A stretch of 64,000 nt of DNA from Kosakonia arachidis (GTDB lineage Bacteria; Pseudomonadota; Gammaproteobacteria; Enterobacterales; Enterobacteriaceae), in contig NZ_FPAU01000001.1 of assembly GCF_900116535.1 (NCBI RefSeq), forward strand, positions 62,001-126,000, read 5' to 3'. A program made the position numbers and the translations under genes. Positions 53,135 through 61,604 of the stretch are shown here, one piece after another; positions within the stretch are counted from its first letter, which is position 1; each line of letters begins with the position of its first letter. The notes below the pieces were generated by a model. The model had not been told where the DNA came from, made no database searches, and saw only the letters and a program-made list of their open reading frames with translations.

Positions 53135-54519
53135 GCAGGCGCTCCTTGTGGTATCACCGTCAGTAACGGATGGTTTGCGCCGGTGAGGCGCAGCTGGCCG
53201 TGGGTGTCGATAATCTGCATCCGTGTCAGCCAGTCGGCGAATTCCGGCGCGTGCTTCAGCCCTAACAGGCGGCGCGCGTAGAGTGCATCATGGAATGAGG
53301 TGCTCTGATAGTTGAGCATAATGTCATCTGCGCCCGGAACGCCAATCAGGAAGGTCAGCCCGGCGGTACACAGCAGCGTCAGCAGCGTATCCATATCATC
53401 CTGGTCCGCTTCGGCATGATTGGTGTAGCAGACGTCGCAGCCAATCGGCAGCCCCATCAGCTTGCCGCAGAAGTGATCCTCCAGCCCGGCGCGGATAATC
53501 TGCTTGCCGTCATAAAGGTATTCCGGGCCGATAAACCCGACCACCGTGTTGACGAGCAGCGGTCTAAAGTGCCGCGCTACCGCATAGGCGCGCGCTTCAC
53601 AGGTTTGTTGATCGACGCCATGATGGGCATTCGCCGACAGGCAACTGCCCTGGCCGGTTTCGAAATACATCACGTTATCGCCCAGCGTTCCGCGTTTTAG
53701 CGAAAGCGCGGCCTCGTGGGCTTCCTGCAATAGCGCAAGGTTGATACCAAAGCCGCTGTTTGCCGCTTCGGTACCGGCCACTGACTGAAACACCAGATCT
53801 ACCGGCGCGCCACGCTCAATAAGTTGCAACGTGTTGGTGACGTGCGTCAGCACGCAAGACTGTGTGGGAATGGCAAAACGGTCGATGATGTCCGCCATCA
53901 TATGGTTCAGCTTTTGCAGCACAGGCAGACTGTCGCTGGCCGGGTTGATGCCGACCACTGCGTCGCCAGCACCGTAAAGCAGACCATCCAGCATGCTGGC
54001 GGCAATGCCTTTCAGATCATCCGTCGGGTGGTTGGGTTGCAGGCGCACGCTGAGGTGACCGGGCAAACCGATGGTATTGCGAAAGCGAGTGATGATGCTG
54101 CATTTGCTGGCAGCGAGGATCAAATCCTGGTTGCGCATCAGTTTGCTGACGGCGGCGGCCATTTCCGGTGTGATCGCCGGAGCAACCTGGCTCAGCAGCG
54201 CGGTATCGGTGGTATCGGCCAGCAGCCAGTCACGAAATTCACCCACCGTCAGATGGGCGATTAACGTAAAAGCGGCGCTGTCATGAGAGTCGATAATGAG
54301 GCGAGTCACCTCATCTTTTTCATAAGGAACCAGCGGATTGTCGAGGATCTCGCGCAGCGGGATATCGGCAAGAGCGATTTTTGCCGCCATACGCTCTTCG
54401 GCTGATTGTGCCGCAACCCCGGCCAACACATCCCCGGAACGCGCCGGGGAGGCTTTGGCCATGACTTCTTTCAGGCTGGCGAACTGCCATGTGCGGTGCG
54501 CCAGAGTGGTTTTATACAT
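53131..54519 (-). CDS. eutB: Ethanolamine ammonia-lyase large subunit
   Basis: EutB is the catalytic barrel subunit, 462 residues (E. coli 453), binding ethanolamine and the adenosylcobalamin shared with EutC. Visible segments include MAKASPARSGDVLAGVAAQS, GINPASDSLPVLQKLNHMM, ETGQGSCLSANAHHGVDQQT, LVNTVVGFIGPEYLYDGKQI and CYTNHAEADQDDMDTLL. It lies 9 bases downstream of eat and is coupled to eutC. No eutA reactivase or cobalamin genes are in the window. Confidence 0.96.
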   Translation of the reverse strand: MYKTTLAHRTWQFASLKEVMAKASPARSGDVLAGVAAQSAEERMAAKIALADIPLREILDNPLVPYEKDEVTRLIIDSHDSAAFTLIAHLTVGEFRDWLLADTTDTALLSQVAPAITPEMAAAVSKLMRNQDLILAASKCSIITRFRNTIGLPGHLSVRLQPNHPTDDLKGIAASMLDGLLYGAGDAVVGINPASDSLPVLQKLNHMMADIIDRFAIPTQSCVLTHVTNTLQLIERGAPVDLVFQSVAGTEAANSGFGINLALLQEAHEAALSLKRGTLGDNVMYFETGQGSCLSANAHHGVDQQTCEARAYAVARHFRPLLVNTVVGFIGPEYLYDGKQIIRAGLEDHFCGKLMGLPIGCDVCYTNHAEADQDDMDTLLTLLCTAGLTFLIGVPGADDIMLNYQSTSFHDALYARRLLGLKHAPEFADWLTRMQIIDTHGQLRLTGANHPLLTVIPQGAPA

Positions 54520-54528
54520 TGCGTCTCC

Positions 54529-55905
54529 TCAGGAGATAGCGCGCAGTTGCGGATCCAGCGCGGCACGTTCGCGCGCCGATGCGGTTTTACGAAACCACAT
54601 ATAACCGCCCAGCATCATCACGGCGAAAATCAGTGCCAGCAAGGTGTTGTACCAGACCATCGCCACCAGGCAGAGAACCGCCATGCCGAGTGCAAAAGCC
54701 GGGGCGTACGGGAACAACGGCGCTTTAAACGGACGCTCAAGTTTCGGTTCGCTGCGGCGCAGCTTGAACAGCGCGGCCATGGAGATGATATACATAACAA
54801 TAGCGCCAAAGACCGACATCGTCACAATACAGGCGGTGAGCGGCATGCCACTGATAGTGATCAGCGAATCGGAGAAGATCGCCGCAATCCCCACCACGCC
54901 ACCGGCGAGGATCGCCAGAATTGGCGTTCGGGTTTTACGGTTCAGGTTAGCCAGGCTGGCAGGCAGATAACCCGCGCGCGCCAGCGAGTAGATCTGGCGG
55001 GAGTAGCCCATAATAATGCCGTGGAACGACGCAACCAGACCAAACAGGCCAAGCCAGACCAGCATATGCAGCCAGCCGCTGCTGCCGCCGACCACCAATT
55101 TCATTGCCTGCGGCAGCGGATCGTTGATGTTCGACAGGTTGCGCCAGTCGCCAACCCCCCCCGCGAGAACCATCACGCCAACTGCCAGTACCGTCAGCGT
55201 CAGAATGCCGCCGCCGAACGCACGCGGAATGGTGCGTTTCGGATCTTTAGCTTCTTCTGCCGCCATTGATGCGCCTTCAATCGCCAGGAAGAACCAGATA
55301 GCAAACGGGATAGCCGCGAACATGCCAGGCAGCGCGAGGCCGCTGAAGCTTTCTGCGCCAGCCCAGCCGTTGGTGGTGAAGTTGCTCCACGAGAAACCCG
55401 GTGCAACAACGCCCATAAACACCAGCAGCTCGAAAATCGCCAGCAGGGTGACAATCAGCTCGAAGGTAGCAGCAATACCAACGCCCAGAATGTTAAGCAC
55501 CATAAAGATGACGTACGCGCCGCAGGCCACCCATTTCGGATCGAGTGACGGGAACTGCACATTAAGGTAGGCGCCAATCGCCATGGCGATCGCCGGTGGC
55601 GCAAATACGAACTCAATCAGCGTAGCAAACCCTGCGATAAACCCGCCGGTGGGCCCGAAGGCGCGATAAGCGTAAGCAAAAGGCCCGCCTGCATGCGGGA
55701 TCGCTGTGGTCAGTTCGGTAAAGCTGAAGATAAAAGCGCAATACATGGCGGCAATCGCCAGCGTGACAATCAGAAAGCCGAGCGTTCCGGCTTGTGACCA
55801 GCCGTAACTCCAGCCGAAGTATTCCCCTGAAATAACCAGCCCGACGGCAATGCCCCAAAGACGGAAGCTGCCGAGTGTTCTTTTTAGTGTTGTTTGTGTG
55901 TTCAT
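54529..55905 (-). CDS. eat: Ethanolamine permease (APC family)
   Basis: This 458-residue amino-acid/polyamine/organocation transporter has about 12 membrane segments. It starts LKRTLGSFRLWGIAVGLVISGEYFGWSYGW, the signature of Eat, and includes GASMAAEEAKDPKRTIPRAF. It brings ethanolamine into the cytosol for EutBC. It is the first gene of the eat-eutB-eutC operon. Upstream are a sigma-54 promoter and two NtrC-like boxes, indicating use of ethanolamine as a nitrogen source. Confidence 0.94.
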   Translation of the reverse strand: MNTQTTLKRTLGSFRLWGIAVGLVISGEYFGWSYGWSQAGTLGFLIVTLAIAAMYCAFIFSFTELTTAIPHAGGPFAYAYRAFGPTGGFIAGFATLIEFVFAPPAIAMAIGAYLNVQFPSLDPKWVACGAYVIFMVLNILGVGIAATFELIVTLLAIFELLVFMGVVAPGFSWSNFTTNGWAGAESFSGLALPGMFAAIPFAIWFFLAIEGASMAAEEAKDPKRTIPRAFGGGILTLTVLAVGVMVLAGGVGDWRNLSNINDPLPQAMKLVVGGSSGWLHMLVWLGLFGLVASFHGIIMGYSRQIYSLARAGYLPASLANLNRKTRTPILAILAGGVVGIAAIFSDSLITISGMPLTACIVTMSVFGAIVMYIISMAALFKLRRSEPKLERPFKAPLFPYAPAFALGMAVLCLVAMVWYNTLLALIFAVMMLGGYMWFRKTASARERAALDPQLRAIS

Positions 55906-55946
55906 TCTTTTTACTGCCTCGCCATTAATACAGTTGCAGGCAGAGG

Positions 55947-55962
55947 TGCAAAGTCAGTGCCA
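55947..55962 (-). promoter_or_regulatory. Sigma-54 promoter of eat-eutBC
   Basis: On the minus strand TGGCACTGACTTTGCA fits the sigma-54 consensus TGGCAC-N5-TTGCW exactly. It is 42-57 bases upstream of the eat start. Confidence 0.85.
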
Positions 55963-56012
55963 GGAAAGAGAAACCTTCTGTCTCATGGGGTTACAGACAA
56001 CATATTGGTAAA

Positions 56013-56029
56013 TGCACGATAAGAGTGCA
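56013..56029. promoter_or_regulatory. NtrC-like box 1
   Basis: TGCACGATAAGAGTGCA is a 17-base site with perfect TGCAC / GTGCA arms, as in the NtrC consensus TGCACCA-N3-TGGTGCA. It lies 51 bases upstream of the sigma-54 element. Confidence 0.6.
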
Positions 56030-56037
56030 CCGCCGAC

Positions 56038-56054
56038 GACCCAAAATGGGTGCA
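56038..56054. promoter_or_regulatory. NtrC-like box 2
   Basis: GACCCAAAATGGGTGCA contains the palindrome ACCC-AAAAT-GGGT and a full right half GGGTGCA. Its centre is 25 bases from box 1, which would allow two NtrC dimers to bind together upstream of the sigma-54 promoter. Confidence 0.5.
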
Positions 56055-56361
56055 GGCTGCCCTGCCATGGTGAAATTGGGGAAGAAACCTTCTAAGGTGA
56101 AGTGCACGTGCGGACAGAAACAGGCACAGACGCGATTTTTTGGAAATATAATTGGGAATAACTGGAAATTTAAATCCGATAATTCTTAGCTCAATTTGTA
56201 CACAGGATGCTTTAATTAATACAATAATCTTACGTATATTTGTTTATTGCGCTACCGAGCTAATATTTTGATTTAATTTGTTTATTTTGTATTGTGTGAG
56301 CGGTTACAACAAATAGTAATCAGGTAAGTTCCTGATGTTAAATACTGTTCTGGATAAAAGA
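56055..56361. other. AT-rich intergenic DNA, no gene seen
   Basis: Between the eat control region and the promoter of the small ORF, about 300 AT-rich bases hold no plausible gene. A TGCACGTGC sequence near 56,103 could be a third, weaker enhancer half-site. Confidence 0.4.
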
Positions 56362-56390
56362 TTGACCTGATTTTTCCTGGCCATTAATTT
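56362..56390 (+). promoter_or_regulatory. Candidate promoter for the 29-codon small ORF
   Basis: TTGACC (56,362-56,367) and TAATTT (56,385-56,390) are separated by 17 bases, about 50 bases upstream of the small ORF. Confidence 0.45.
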
Positions 56391-56441
56391 GGAAAAATAG
56401 TTTCAGGCAAATCCAGAAATATTTAATAAAAGAGGATGTAT

Positions 56442-56531
56442 ATGGCCTGGCGACCTATTTTATATGTCATCCTGACGCATAACCCTCGTCTGAACAACAG
56501 ACGGGCGCAGCTGCGTTTGATCCAGGGTTAA
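56442..56531 (+). CDS. Candidate 29-residue small protein
   Basis: ATG at 56,442 follows AAAGAGGATGTAT (AGAGG at good spacing). The peptide begins MAWRPILYVILTHNPRLNN and ends RLIQG; it is basic, with a short hydrophobic N-terminal stretch. A candidate promoter lies upstream and a strong hairpin (56,541-56,568) follows. I recognise no family. It could be a small membrane-associated protein or a spurious frame; the set of expression signals is the main support. Confidence 0.4.
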   Translation: MAWRPILYVILTHNPRLNNRRAQLRLIQG

Positions 56532-56540
56532 TGAAGGTAT

Positions 56541-56568
56541 GCCGGAAAAGGATTTCGCCTTCTCCGGC
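56541..56568. terminator. Hairpin after the small ORF, convergent with the OlsF-like gene
   Basis: GCCGGAAAAGG (56,541-56,551) and CCTTCTCCGGC (56,558-56,568) form an 11-bp stem with one mismatch around ATTTCG. There is no T-run on either side; a terminator serving one or both convergent units is likely. Confidence 0.55.
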
Positions 56569-56619
56569 GCCAAAGACAACGCTCAGGCCTGCGGCGCATT
56601 ACGCCCTTTTGCGCAATAT

Positions 56620-58338
56620 TTAGCCCGCTTTTTGCTCTGGTAGATGCGCGGCAATATAACGCTCGTAGCGGTTTGCTTTCAGATACGTTAAATCCACCAG
56701 TACCAGACCATCGACACAGTTATTGAAATCGGGATCGCAACCGAAGTCGATAAACTGCACGCCGCCCGGTTCACACAGTTCAGAATACTGCTTGTAGAGC
56801 GGTGGAATGCCACAACCAAGGTTGCCAAGCAGCGATTTTAGCCGGGTCAAATCTTCGGTGTAATCTTCACCGCTAAACTGAGCGAGCACGTCCGGCATCG
56901 TGGCGGGCCACGGCCGACGCGATGAGGCCAGAGGCCAGGTCGCCGGAAACCACAAGCGGTAGAACGCCACCAGCAGATCCCGCGCCGCGGGCGGCAGGCC
57001 GCCGGAGATAGAGACCGGGCCAAACAGATAGCGGTACTGCGGATAACGCGCCAGGTAAGCACCAATGCCCGACCACAGATAATCCAGGCCACGACGTCCC
57101 CAGTAGCGTGGCTGAATAAAACTGCGTCCCAGTTCAATGCCATGACGCAGCACATCGGTCATTCGTTCATCGTAATGGAACAGGCTGTAACTGTATAAGC
57201 CTTCAACGCCACGCGCCTCAAGCTGCTGCGATGTTGGCATAAAGCGGTATGCGCCGACGATTTCCAGATCGGCATCGTCCCACAGGATCAGGTGCAGGTA
57301 ATCGTCGTCATATTTATCCGTATCACGACGTTTACCGCTGCCTTCGCCCACAGCACGGAAGGCGACTTCGCGCAACCGTCCCAGTTCACGCAGTAACGGC
57401 GAGTCTTCCTGCCCGTTGCGTTGCCAGAGGTAAATAACTTTTCCGTCCGCAGTGTGGCCGAGGCATTCGGCATTATTAAGTTCGCGGCGTAGCGTGACGC
57501 GATCTTCCGGGCGTGCGATGGCGCACTCGGTTTTGAAGGGGCCGGGGAGTCCTTTACCCAGACGCAATACATGTTGGCGACACTTATCGGCCAGTTCACG
57601 CGGGGTAAGTTGCGGCGTATACCAGCTATCCCAGGGAATACGCTGGCCGATTTTGATCGGCAGGTTGCTGTTCCGGCGGCGAAACATCTGTTGCATCAGC
57701 AGCAGGAATGGGAGCGTTTCCGACACCATCGCGCTGGCATAGAACAGTGCACTGTTACGCGCGTCGATCCAGGCGGGCAGTAGCGGCGCGCGGAACTTAC
57801 CCGCCAGTTTGATAAACCCGGCATGCCAACTTTTATCGCGGATGCCCTTACGCGTCATACGTGAGACTTCTCCCGCCGGGAAAAAGATCAGCACGCCGCC
57901 GCCCTGCAACTGGTTTTCCATCTGTTGCAGGGAGGATTTCCGCGTTCGGCCACCCATATTATCCACCGGGATAAACAGCGAGCTGAGCGGTTCCAGGTGG
58001 GTCAACATGCGGTTGGTGACCACCTTCACATCGCGGCGTACACGCGAAACGGCATACATTAGCGCCATCCCGTCAATCGTACCTGTCGGATGGTTAGCGA
58101 TGATGACCAATGGGCCGTGTTCGGGGATTTGTTCGAGGTCGTGAGTGGGAACGGTGCAGCGGATTTGTAGATGTTCAAACACTTGCTCCACCATATCCAG
58201 CCCTTTCAGGTGGGGATGGCTTGCGGCAAACTGCTGGAACTCCTGTTCATAAAGCAGGCGCCGAAGCAGGTTTTTTTGCCAGGGCGCAGGTCTGGCCTGC
58301 GGCCAGAGATCCTCAAGTACGTTGTCGAGACTAAACAT
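56620..58338 (-). CDS. OlsF-like bifunctional acyltransferase (PlsC domain plus GNAT domain)
   Basis: The 572-residue protein has an N-terminal glycerolipid acyltransferase domain (about 60-270) with the HxxxxD box VIIANHPTGTIDGMAL and the FPAGEVSRM box. A C-terminal hemolysin-like GNAT acyl-ACP N-acyltransferase domain (about 310-560; LREVAFRAVGEGSGKRRD, DDDYLHLILWDDADLEIVGAYR, GRSFIQPRYWGRRGLDYLW) follows. This is the domain order of OlsF, which makes ornithine lipids by N- then O-acylation. E. coli lacks such an enzyme. It is a single gene upstream of hemB in the same orientation. Confidence 0.8.
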   Translation of the reverse strand: MFSLDNVLEDLWPQARPAPWQKNLLRRLLYEQEFQQFAASHPHLKGLDMVEQVFEHLQIRCTVPTHDLEQIPEHGPLVIIANHPTGTIDGMALMYAVSRVRRDVKVVTNRMLTHLEPLSSLFIPVDNMGGRTRKSSLQQMENQLQGGGVLIFFPAGEVSRMTRKGIRDKSWHAGFIKLAGKFRAPLLPAWIDARNSALFYASAMVSETLPFLLLMQQMFRRRNSNLPIKIGQRIPWDSWYTPQLTPRELADKCRQHVLRLGKGLPGPFKTECAIARPEDRVTLRRELNNAECLGHTADGKVIYLWQRNGQEDSPLLRELGRLREVAFRAVGEGSGKRRDTDKYDDDYLHLILWDDADLEIVGAYRFMPTSQQLEARGVEGLYSYSLFHYDERMTDVLRHGIELGRSFIQPRYWGRRGLDYLWSGIGAYLARYPQYRYLFGPVSISGGLPPAARDLLVAFYRLWFPATWPLASSRRPWPATMPDVLAQFSGEDYTEDLTRLKSLLGNLGCGIPPLYKQYSELCEPGGVQFIDFGCDPDFNNCVDGLVLVDLTYLKANRYERYIAAHLPEQKAG

Positions 58339-58496
58339 GGTGGTTTCTCCTCCCGTCTTGCCGATGACAGTAAAGGGAGAAGATGACGTTTACATTTCAT
58401 TACAATGAAGATATGACAACGGCAAGACGACTGAATGACAGTAAAAGCGGTGCGGAAGGGATATTTCTCTCCCCCGCAGGGGAGAGAGCAGGCGAC

Positions 58497-59468
58497 TCAG
58501 AGAATACCGCGCTCGGCAAGGTCGAGAGCGAAGTAACTGAAGATCAGGTCTGCGCCCGCGCGTTTGATCGCGCCCAGGCTTTCCAGCACCACTTTATCTT
58601 CATCAATTGCGCCCGCCAGTGCCGCGAATTTGATCATCGCGTATTCACCGCTCACCTGATAGGCGCCCAGCGGCAACTCGGTGCGCTCACGGATATCGCG
58701 CAGGATGTCGAGGTATGCGCCTGCCGGTTTCACCATCAGGCAGTCTGCACCTTCGGCCTGGTCGATCAGCGATTCACGGATCGCTTCCCGGCGGTTCATG
58801 GGATTCATCTGGTAGGTTTTGCGATCGCCTTTCAGCGCCGTTCCTGCCGCTTCACGGAACGGGCCGTAGAATGAAGAGGCGAACTTGGTTGAGTAGGACA
58901 TGATGGCAGTATCGGTAAAGCCTGCTGCATCCAGCGCCTGGCGAATCGCCTGCACCTGGCCGTCCATTGCTGCGGAAGGGGCGATAAAGTCCGCGCCTGC
59001 GGCGGCGGCAACGACGGCTTGTTTACCGAGGTTAATCAGAGTCGCATCGTTATCGACACCGTGATCGCACAGCACGCCGCAATGGCCATGAGAGGTGTAT
59101 TCGCAGAAACAGGTGTCGGACATCACGATCATCTCCGGCACCGTCTCTTTGCAGATGCGTGACATGCGCGCCACCAGGCCATCCTCGCGCCAGGTGTCGC
59201 TGCCGGTGTCATCAGTGTGGTGAGAGATGCCGAAGGTCATCACCGAGCGAATGCCAGCTTTGGCGATGCGTTCAATTTCGCGGGCGAGATACTTTTCCGG
59301 AATGCGCATCACGCCGGGCATCGCCTCAATCGCTTTGTAATCGTCTAACTCTTCTTCAACAAAGATCGGCAACACCAGGTCGTTCTTGCTCAGTGTTGTC
59401 TCTTCAAACATGGCTCGCAGGGCAGGTGATTTGCGCAGGCGGCGCGGGCGAGTAATTAAATCGGTCAT
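58497..59468 (-). CDS. hemB: Delta-aminolevulinic acid dehydratase (porphobilinogen synthase)
   Basis: HemB joins two 5-aminolevulinate molecules to porphobilinogen in haem and B12-precursor synthesis. The 323-residue product is close to E. coli HemB. Zinc cysteines lie in [18 protein letters not shown]; the two Schiff-base lysines are in [13 protein letters not shown] and [10 protein letters not shown]. The ATG at 59,468 gives the standard [18 protein letters not shown] start; an upstream in-frame ATG at 59,567 adds unrelated residues. A 9-bp hairpin at 58,466-58,487 follows the gene. Confidence 0.96.
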   Translation of the reverse strand: MTDLITRPRRLRKSPALRAMFEETTLSKNDLVLPIFVEEELDDYKAIEAMPGVMRIPEKYLAREIERIAKAGIRSVMTFGISHHTDDTGSDTWREDGLVARMSRICKETVPEMIVMSDTCFCEYTSHGHCGVLCDHGVDNDATLINLGKQAVVAAAAGADFIAPSAAMDGQVQAIRQALDAAGFTDTAIMSYSTKFASSFYGPFREAAGTALKGDRKTYQMNPMNRREAIRESLIDQAEGADCLMVKPAGAYLDILRDIRERTELPLGAYQVSGEYAMIKFAALAGAIDEDKVVLESLGAIKRAGADLIFSYFALDLAERGIL

Positions 59469-59551
59469 GGTATGCCTGATGTTTGTGGAACAGATGACGG
59501 CATTGTAGCTGAAAAGCTGAGGTTCTGTTTTACCAAAATCGCCGTTAAGGG

Positions 59552-59581
59552 TAGAGGCAAACGGCAAAACCGTCTGCCTCT
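59552..59581 (-). terminator. Hairpin at the 3' end of ampH
   Basis: AGAGGCAAACGG and CCGTCTGCCTCT pair with one unpaired base each around CAAAA, immediately downstream of ampH on the minus strand and upstream of hemB. Confidence 0.6.
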
Positions 59582-59588
59582 GGTGGAA

Positions 59589-60746
59589 TCAGGAGGCGGG
59601 GATCACCTGCGGTGCGTTGCTACTTAACGCACTGACCAGATCGTTAACGCCGTCACTCATATTGGCAAAGCGCGTCAGCGGCGAACGGGTGATGACGACA
59701 AAAACACCGACATTCTGCTGCGGCACCATTGCCACGTAGGTGATAAAGCCGCCGCCGCCGCCGGTTTTCTGAATGATCCCAGGATGCCCCTCTTTTGGCG
59801 CCATATAGACCCAGCCGAGGCCGAGCGCATCGGCTTTGCCGGGCACATCCATGCCGATCACCCGTGTTAACTGGTTACGCTGGTAGATCAACGTTTGCAT
59901 GCGATCCGCCTGGCTGCTACGGGTGTAGAAATCCGACGACAGAAACTGCTGCATCCAGCGCATCATGTCTCCCGGCGTCGAGTAGACGCCGCCGCTGCCG
60001 ATGGCGGCCAGCGTGTTATCGCACGGGCTGGCACCTTTCTCGGCGATCATCAGGCGCTTGCACTGATCCGGCGACGGGGTAAAGGTGGTGTCTTTCATCC
60101 CCAGCGGGCGGGTAATCTGCTCTTCGAAAAGCTGCGGGTAAGGCTTGCCTGCCGCCTTCGACAATGCATCTGCCAAAAGATCAAAGGCCAGATTAGAGTA
60201 AGACGCCTGCCTACCCGGCGCGGTTTTCAGCGTGGCGGTTGAGAGCCAGTTCCAGCGCTGCTCGTATGTTGGCCAGACGAAGACGGGACGTTGTGCTGCG
60301 CCACCGGGCTGCTCGCGCGGCAGGGCGCTGGTATGCGTCGCCAGATTCACCAGCCTGATTGGCGTGCCCTGGTAGGTTGGCACTCGCGTACCAGGAGGCG
60401 CATATTTACTTAACGGATCGTCAAGGCGGACTTTGCCCTGATCGAGCATTTTCACCAGCATTTCACTGGTCATCAGCTTGGAGAGGGAAGCAATACGAAT
60501 GACCGAATCGAGTTGCGGGCGAATGTTGTTGCCCGGACGGGTTTCACCATAGCTTTTAAACACGCGCTGGTTGCCGTCAATTACCACCATCGCCATGCCC
60601 GTTGCGCCGCTACCGTAATAAATATGGTTGGCGTAACGATCAACAATATCAGATGCAAATACCGGATCAGGAGACTGAGCCGCAGCCTGAGCCGAAGCCA
60701 GGCCCAGCGCGCAGAGCAGCGCAGAGAAAAGCAGACAACGTTTCAA
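59589..60746 (-). CDS. ampH: Penicillin-binding protein AmpH (DD-carboxypeptidase/endopeptidase)
   Basis: The 385-residue periplasmic class-C-type PBP, same length as E. coli AmpH, cleaves pentapeptides and cross-links and takes part in peptidoglycan remodelling and recycling. A signal peptide (MKRCLLFSALLCALGLASAQA) is followed by the SxxK box in IASLSKLMTSEM, YxN in YSNLAFDLLAD and the KTG-type box in QKTGGGGGFITY. It is monocistronic, divergent from the isochorismatase gene. Confidence 0.95.
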   Translation of the reverse strand: MKRCLLFSALLCALGLASAQAAAQSPDPVFASDIVDRYANHIYYGSGATGMAMVVIDGNQRVFKSYGETRPGNNIRPQLDSVIRIASLSKLMTSEMLVKMLDQGKVRLDDPLSKYAPPGTRVPTYQGTPIRLVNLATHTSALPREQPGGAAQRPVFVWPTYEQRWNWLSTATLKTAPGRQASYSNLAFDLLADALSKAAGKPYPQLFEEQITRPLGMKDTTFTPSPDQCKRLMIAEKGASPCDNTLAAIGSGGVYSTPGDMMRWMQQFLSSDFYTRSSQADRMQTLIYQRNQLTRVIGMDVPGKADALGLGWVYMAPKEGHPGIIQKTGGGGGFITYVAMVPQQNVGVFVVITRSPLTRFANMSDGVNDLVSALSSNAPQVIPAS

Positions 60747-60937
60747 CGCAGGGATCCATAAAAAAATGGGAAAGATAGAGCGTATTTATACTACTTAGTA
60801 CGGTGTTGCAAAGGCCCAATTAAGGGATTCTTTCGCCCTAATACGTAACGATGGGTAAAAATGGTTATTTTGCCGCCAGACTACGACTTCCGCCTGATGT
60901 GGTAATCTCCTCCTTTCCGACTAACAGGAGAGAGCAG

Positions 60938-61471
60938 ATGGCAGGTAAACGGGTAGTGATGGTTGTGGATATGCAAAACGGCGTGTTCGCCACCGAGCGT
61001 GTTCAGCGCGAGCAGTGTGTCGCCCGTATTAACCAGTTGACGCAGGCCGCCGATACGGTGATTTTTATTCAGCATGCTGAAGCGGGTGGGCTGGAAGAGG
61101 GGAGCAACGGTTTTGCGTTGCTGCCGGAACTGCATCAGCCTGCGAATGCCCTGTACGTTACCAAAACCGCCTGCGACGCGTTCTATAAAACGCAGCTCGA
61201 AGCGGTGCTGCACGAACACGATATCAATGCCTGGGTGATGTGCGGTTGCGCCACAGATTACTGCGTGGATACCACGCTGAAAAATGGCGCCAGCCGCGGC
61301 TATTCCATCACCATGGCACAGGACGCCCATACCACCGCTAACCGCCCGGCTGCACAGGCTACAACCCTGATCGATCACTACAACGAAGTGTGGCGCACGT
61401 TAACTGTCCCTGGCAATCCGGTGTATGTGAAACCGGTCGAAACAATTCTTCACGAATGGCAAGCGAACTAA
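60938..61471 (+). CDS. Isochorismatase-family cysteine hydrolase
   Basis: The 177-residue alpha/beta hydrolase has the triad Asp (VVMVVDMQNGVF), Lys (YVTKTACDAFY) and Cys (VMCGCATDYCVDTTLKNG, with the cis-peptide region before the Cys). Family members hydrolyse amides such as nicotinamide, ureas or isochorismate; the substrate is not evident. The ATG at 60,938 follows AACAGGAGAGAGC; a longer frame from 60,851 lacks support. It lies between ampH and sbmA, where E. coli has none. Confidence 0.9.
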   Translation: MAGKRVVMVVDMQNGVFATERVQREQCVARINQLTQAADTVIFIQHAEAGGLEEGSNGFALLPELHQPANALYVTKTACDAFYKTQLEAVLHEHDINAWVMCGCATDYCVDTTLKNGASRGYSITMAQDAHTTANRPAAQATTLIDHYNEVWRTLTVPGNPVYVKPVETILHEWQAN

Positions 61472-61503
61472 GGGGTTACCCTCAAGTCTGATATAACAAC
61501 ATG

Positions 61504-61528
61504 GCGTCGCACTGCGCGGCGCTTTTTT
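61504..61528 (+). terminator. Terminator of the isochorismatase gene
   Basis: GCGTCGC and GCGGCGC pair (one G-T) around ACTGC and are followed by TTTTTT, 33 bases after the stop. Confidence 0.85.
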
Positions 61529-61604
61529 ATCACTGCGCTATGCCCAGGGCAGAAATCCGCTACACAGCATCTTTGTAAATAATAAGAAGTAAGCAGGAGT
61601 ATCA

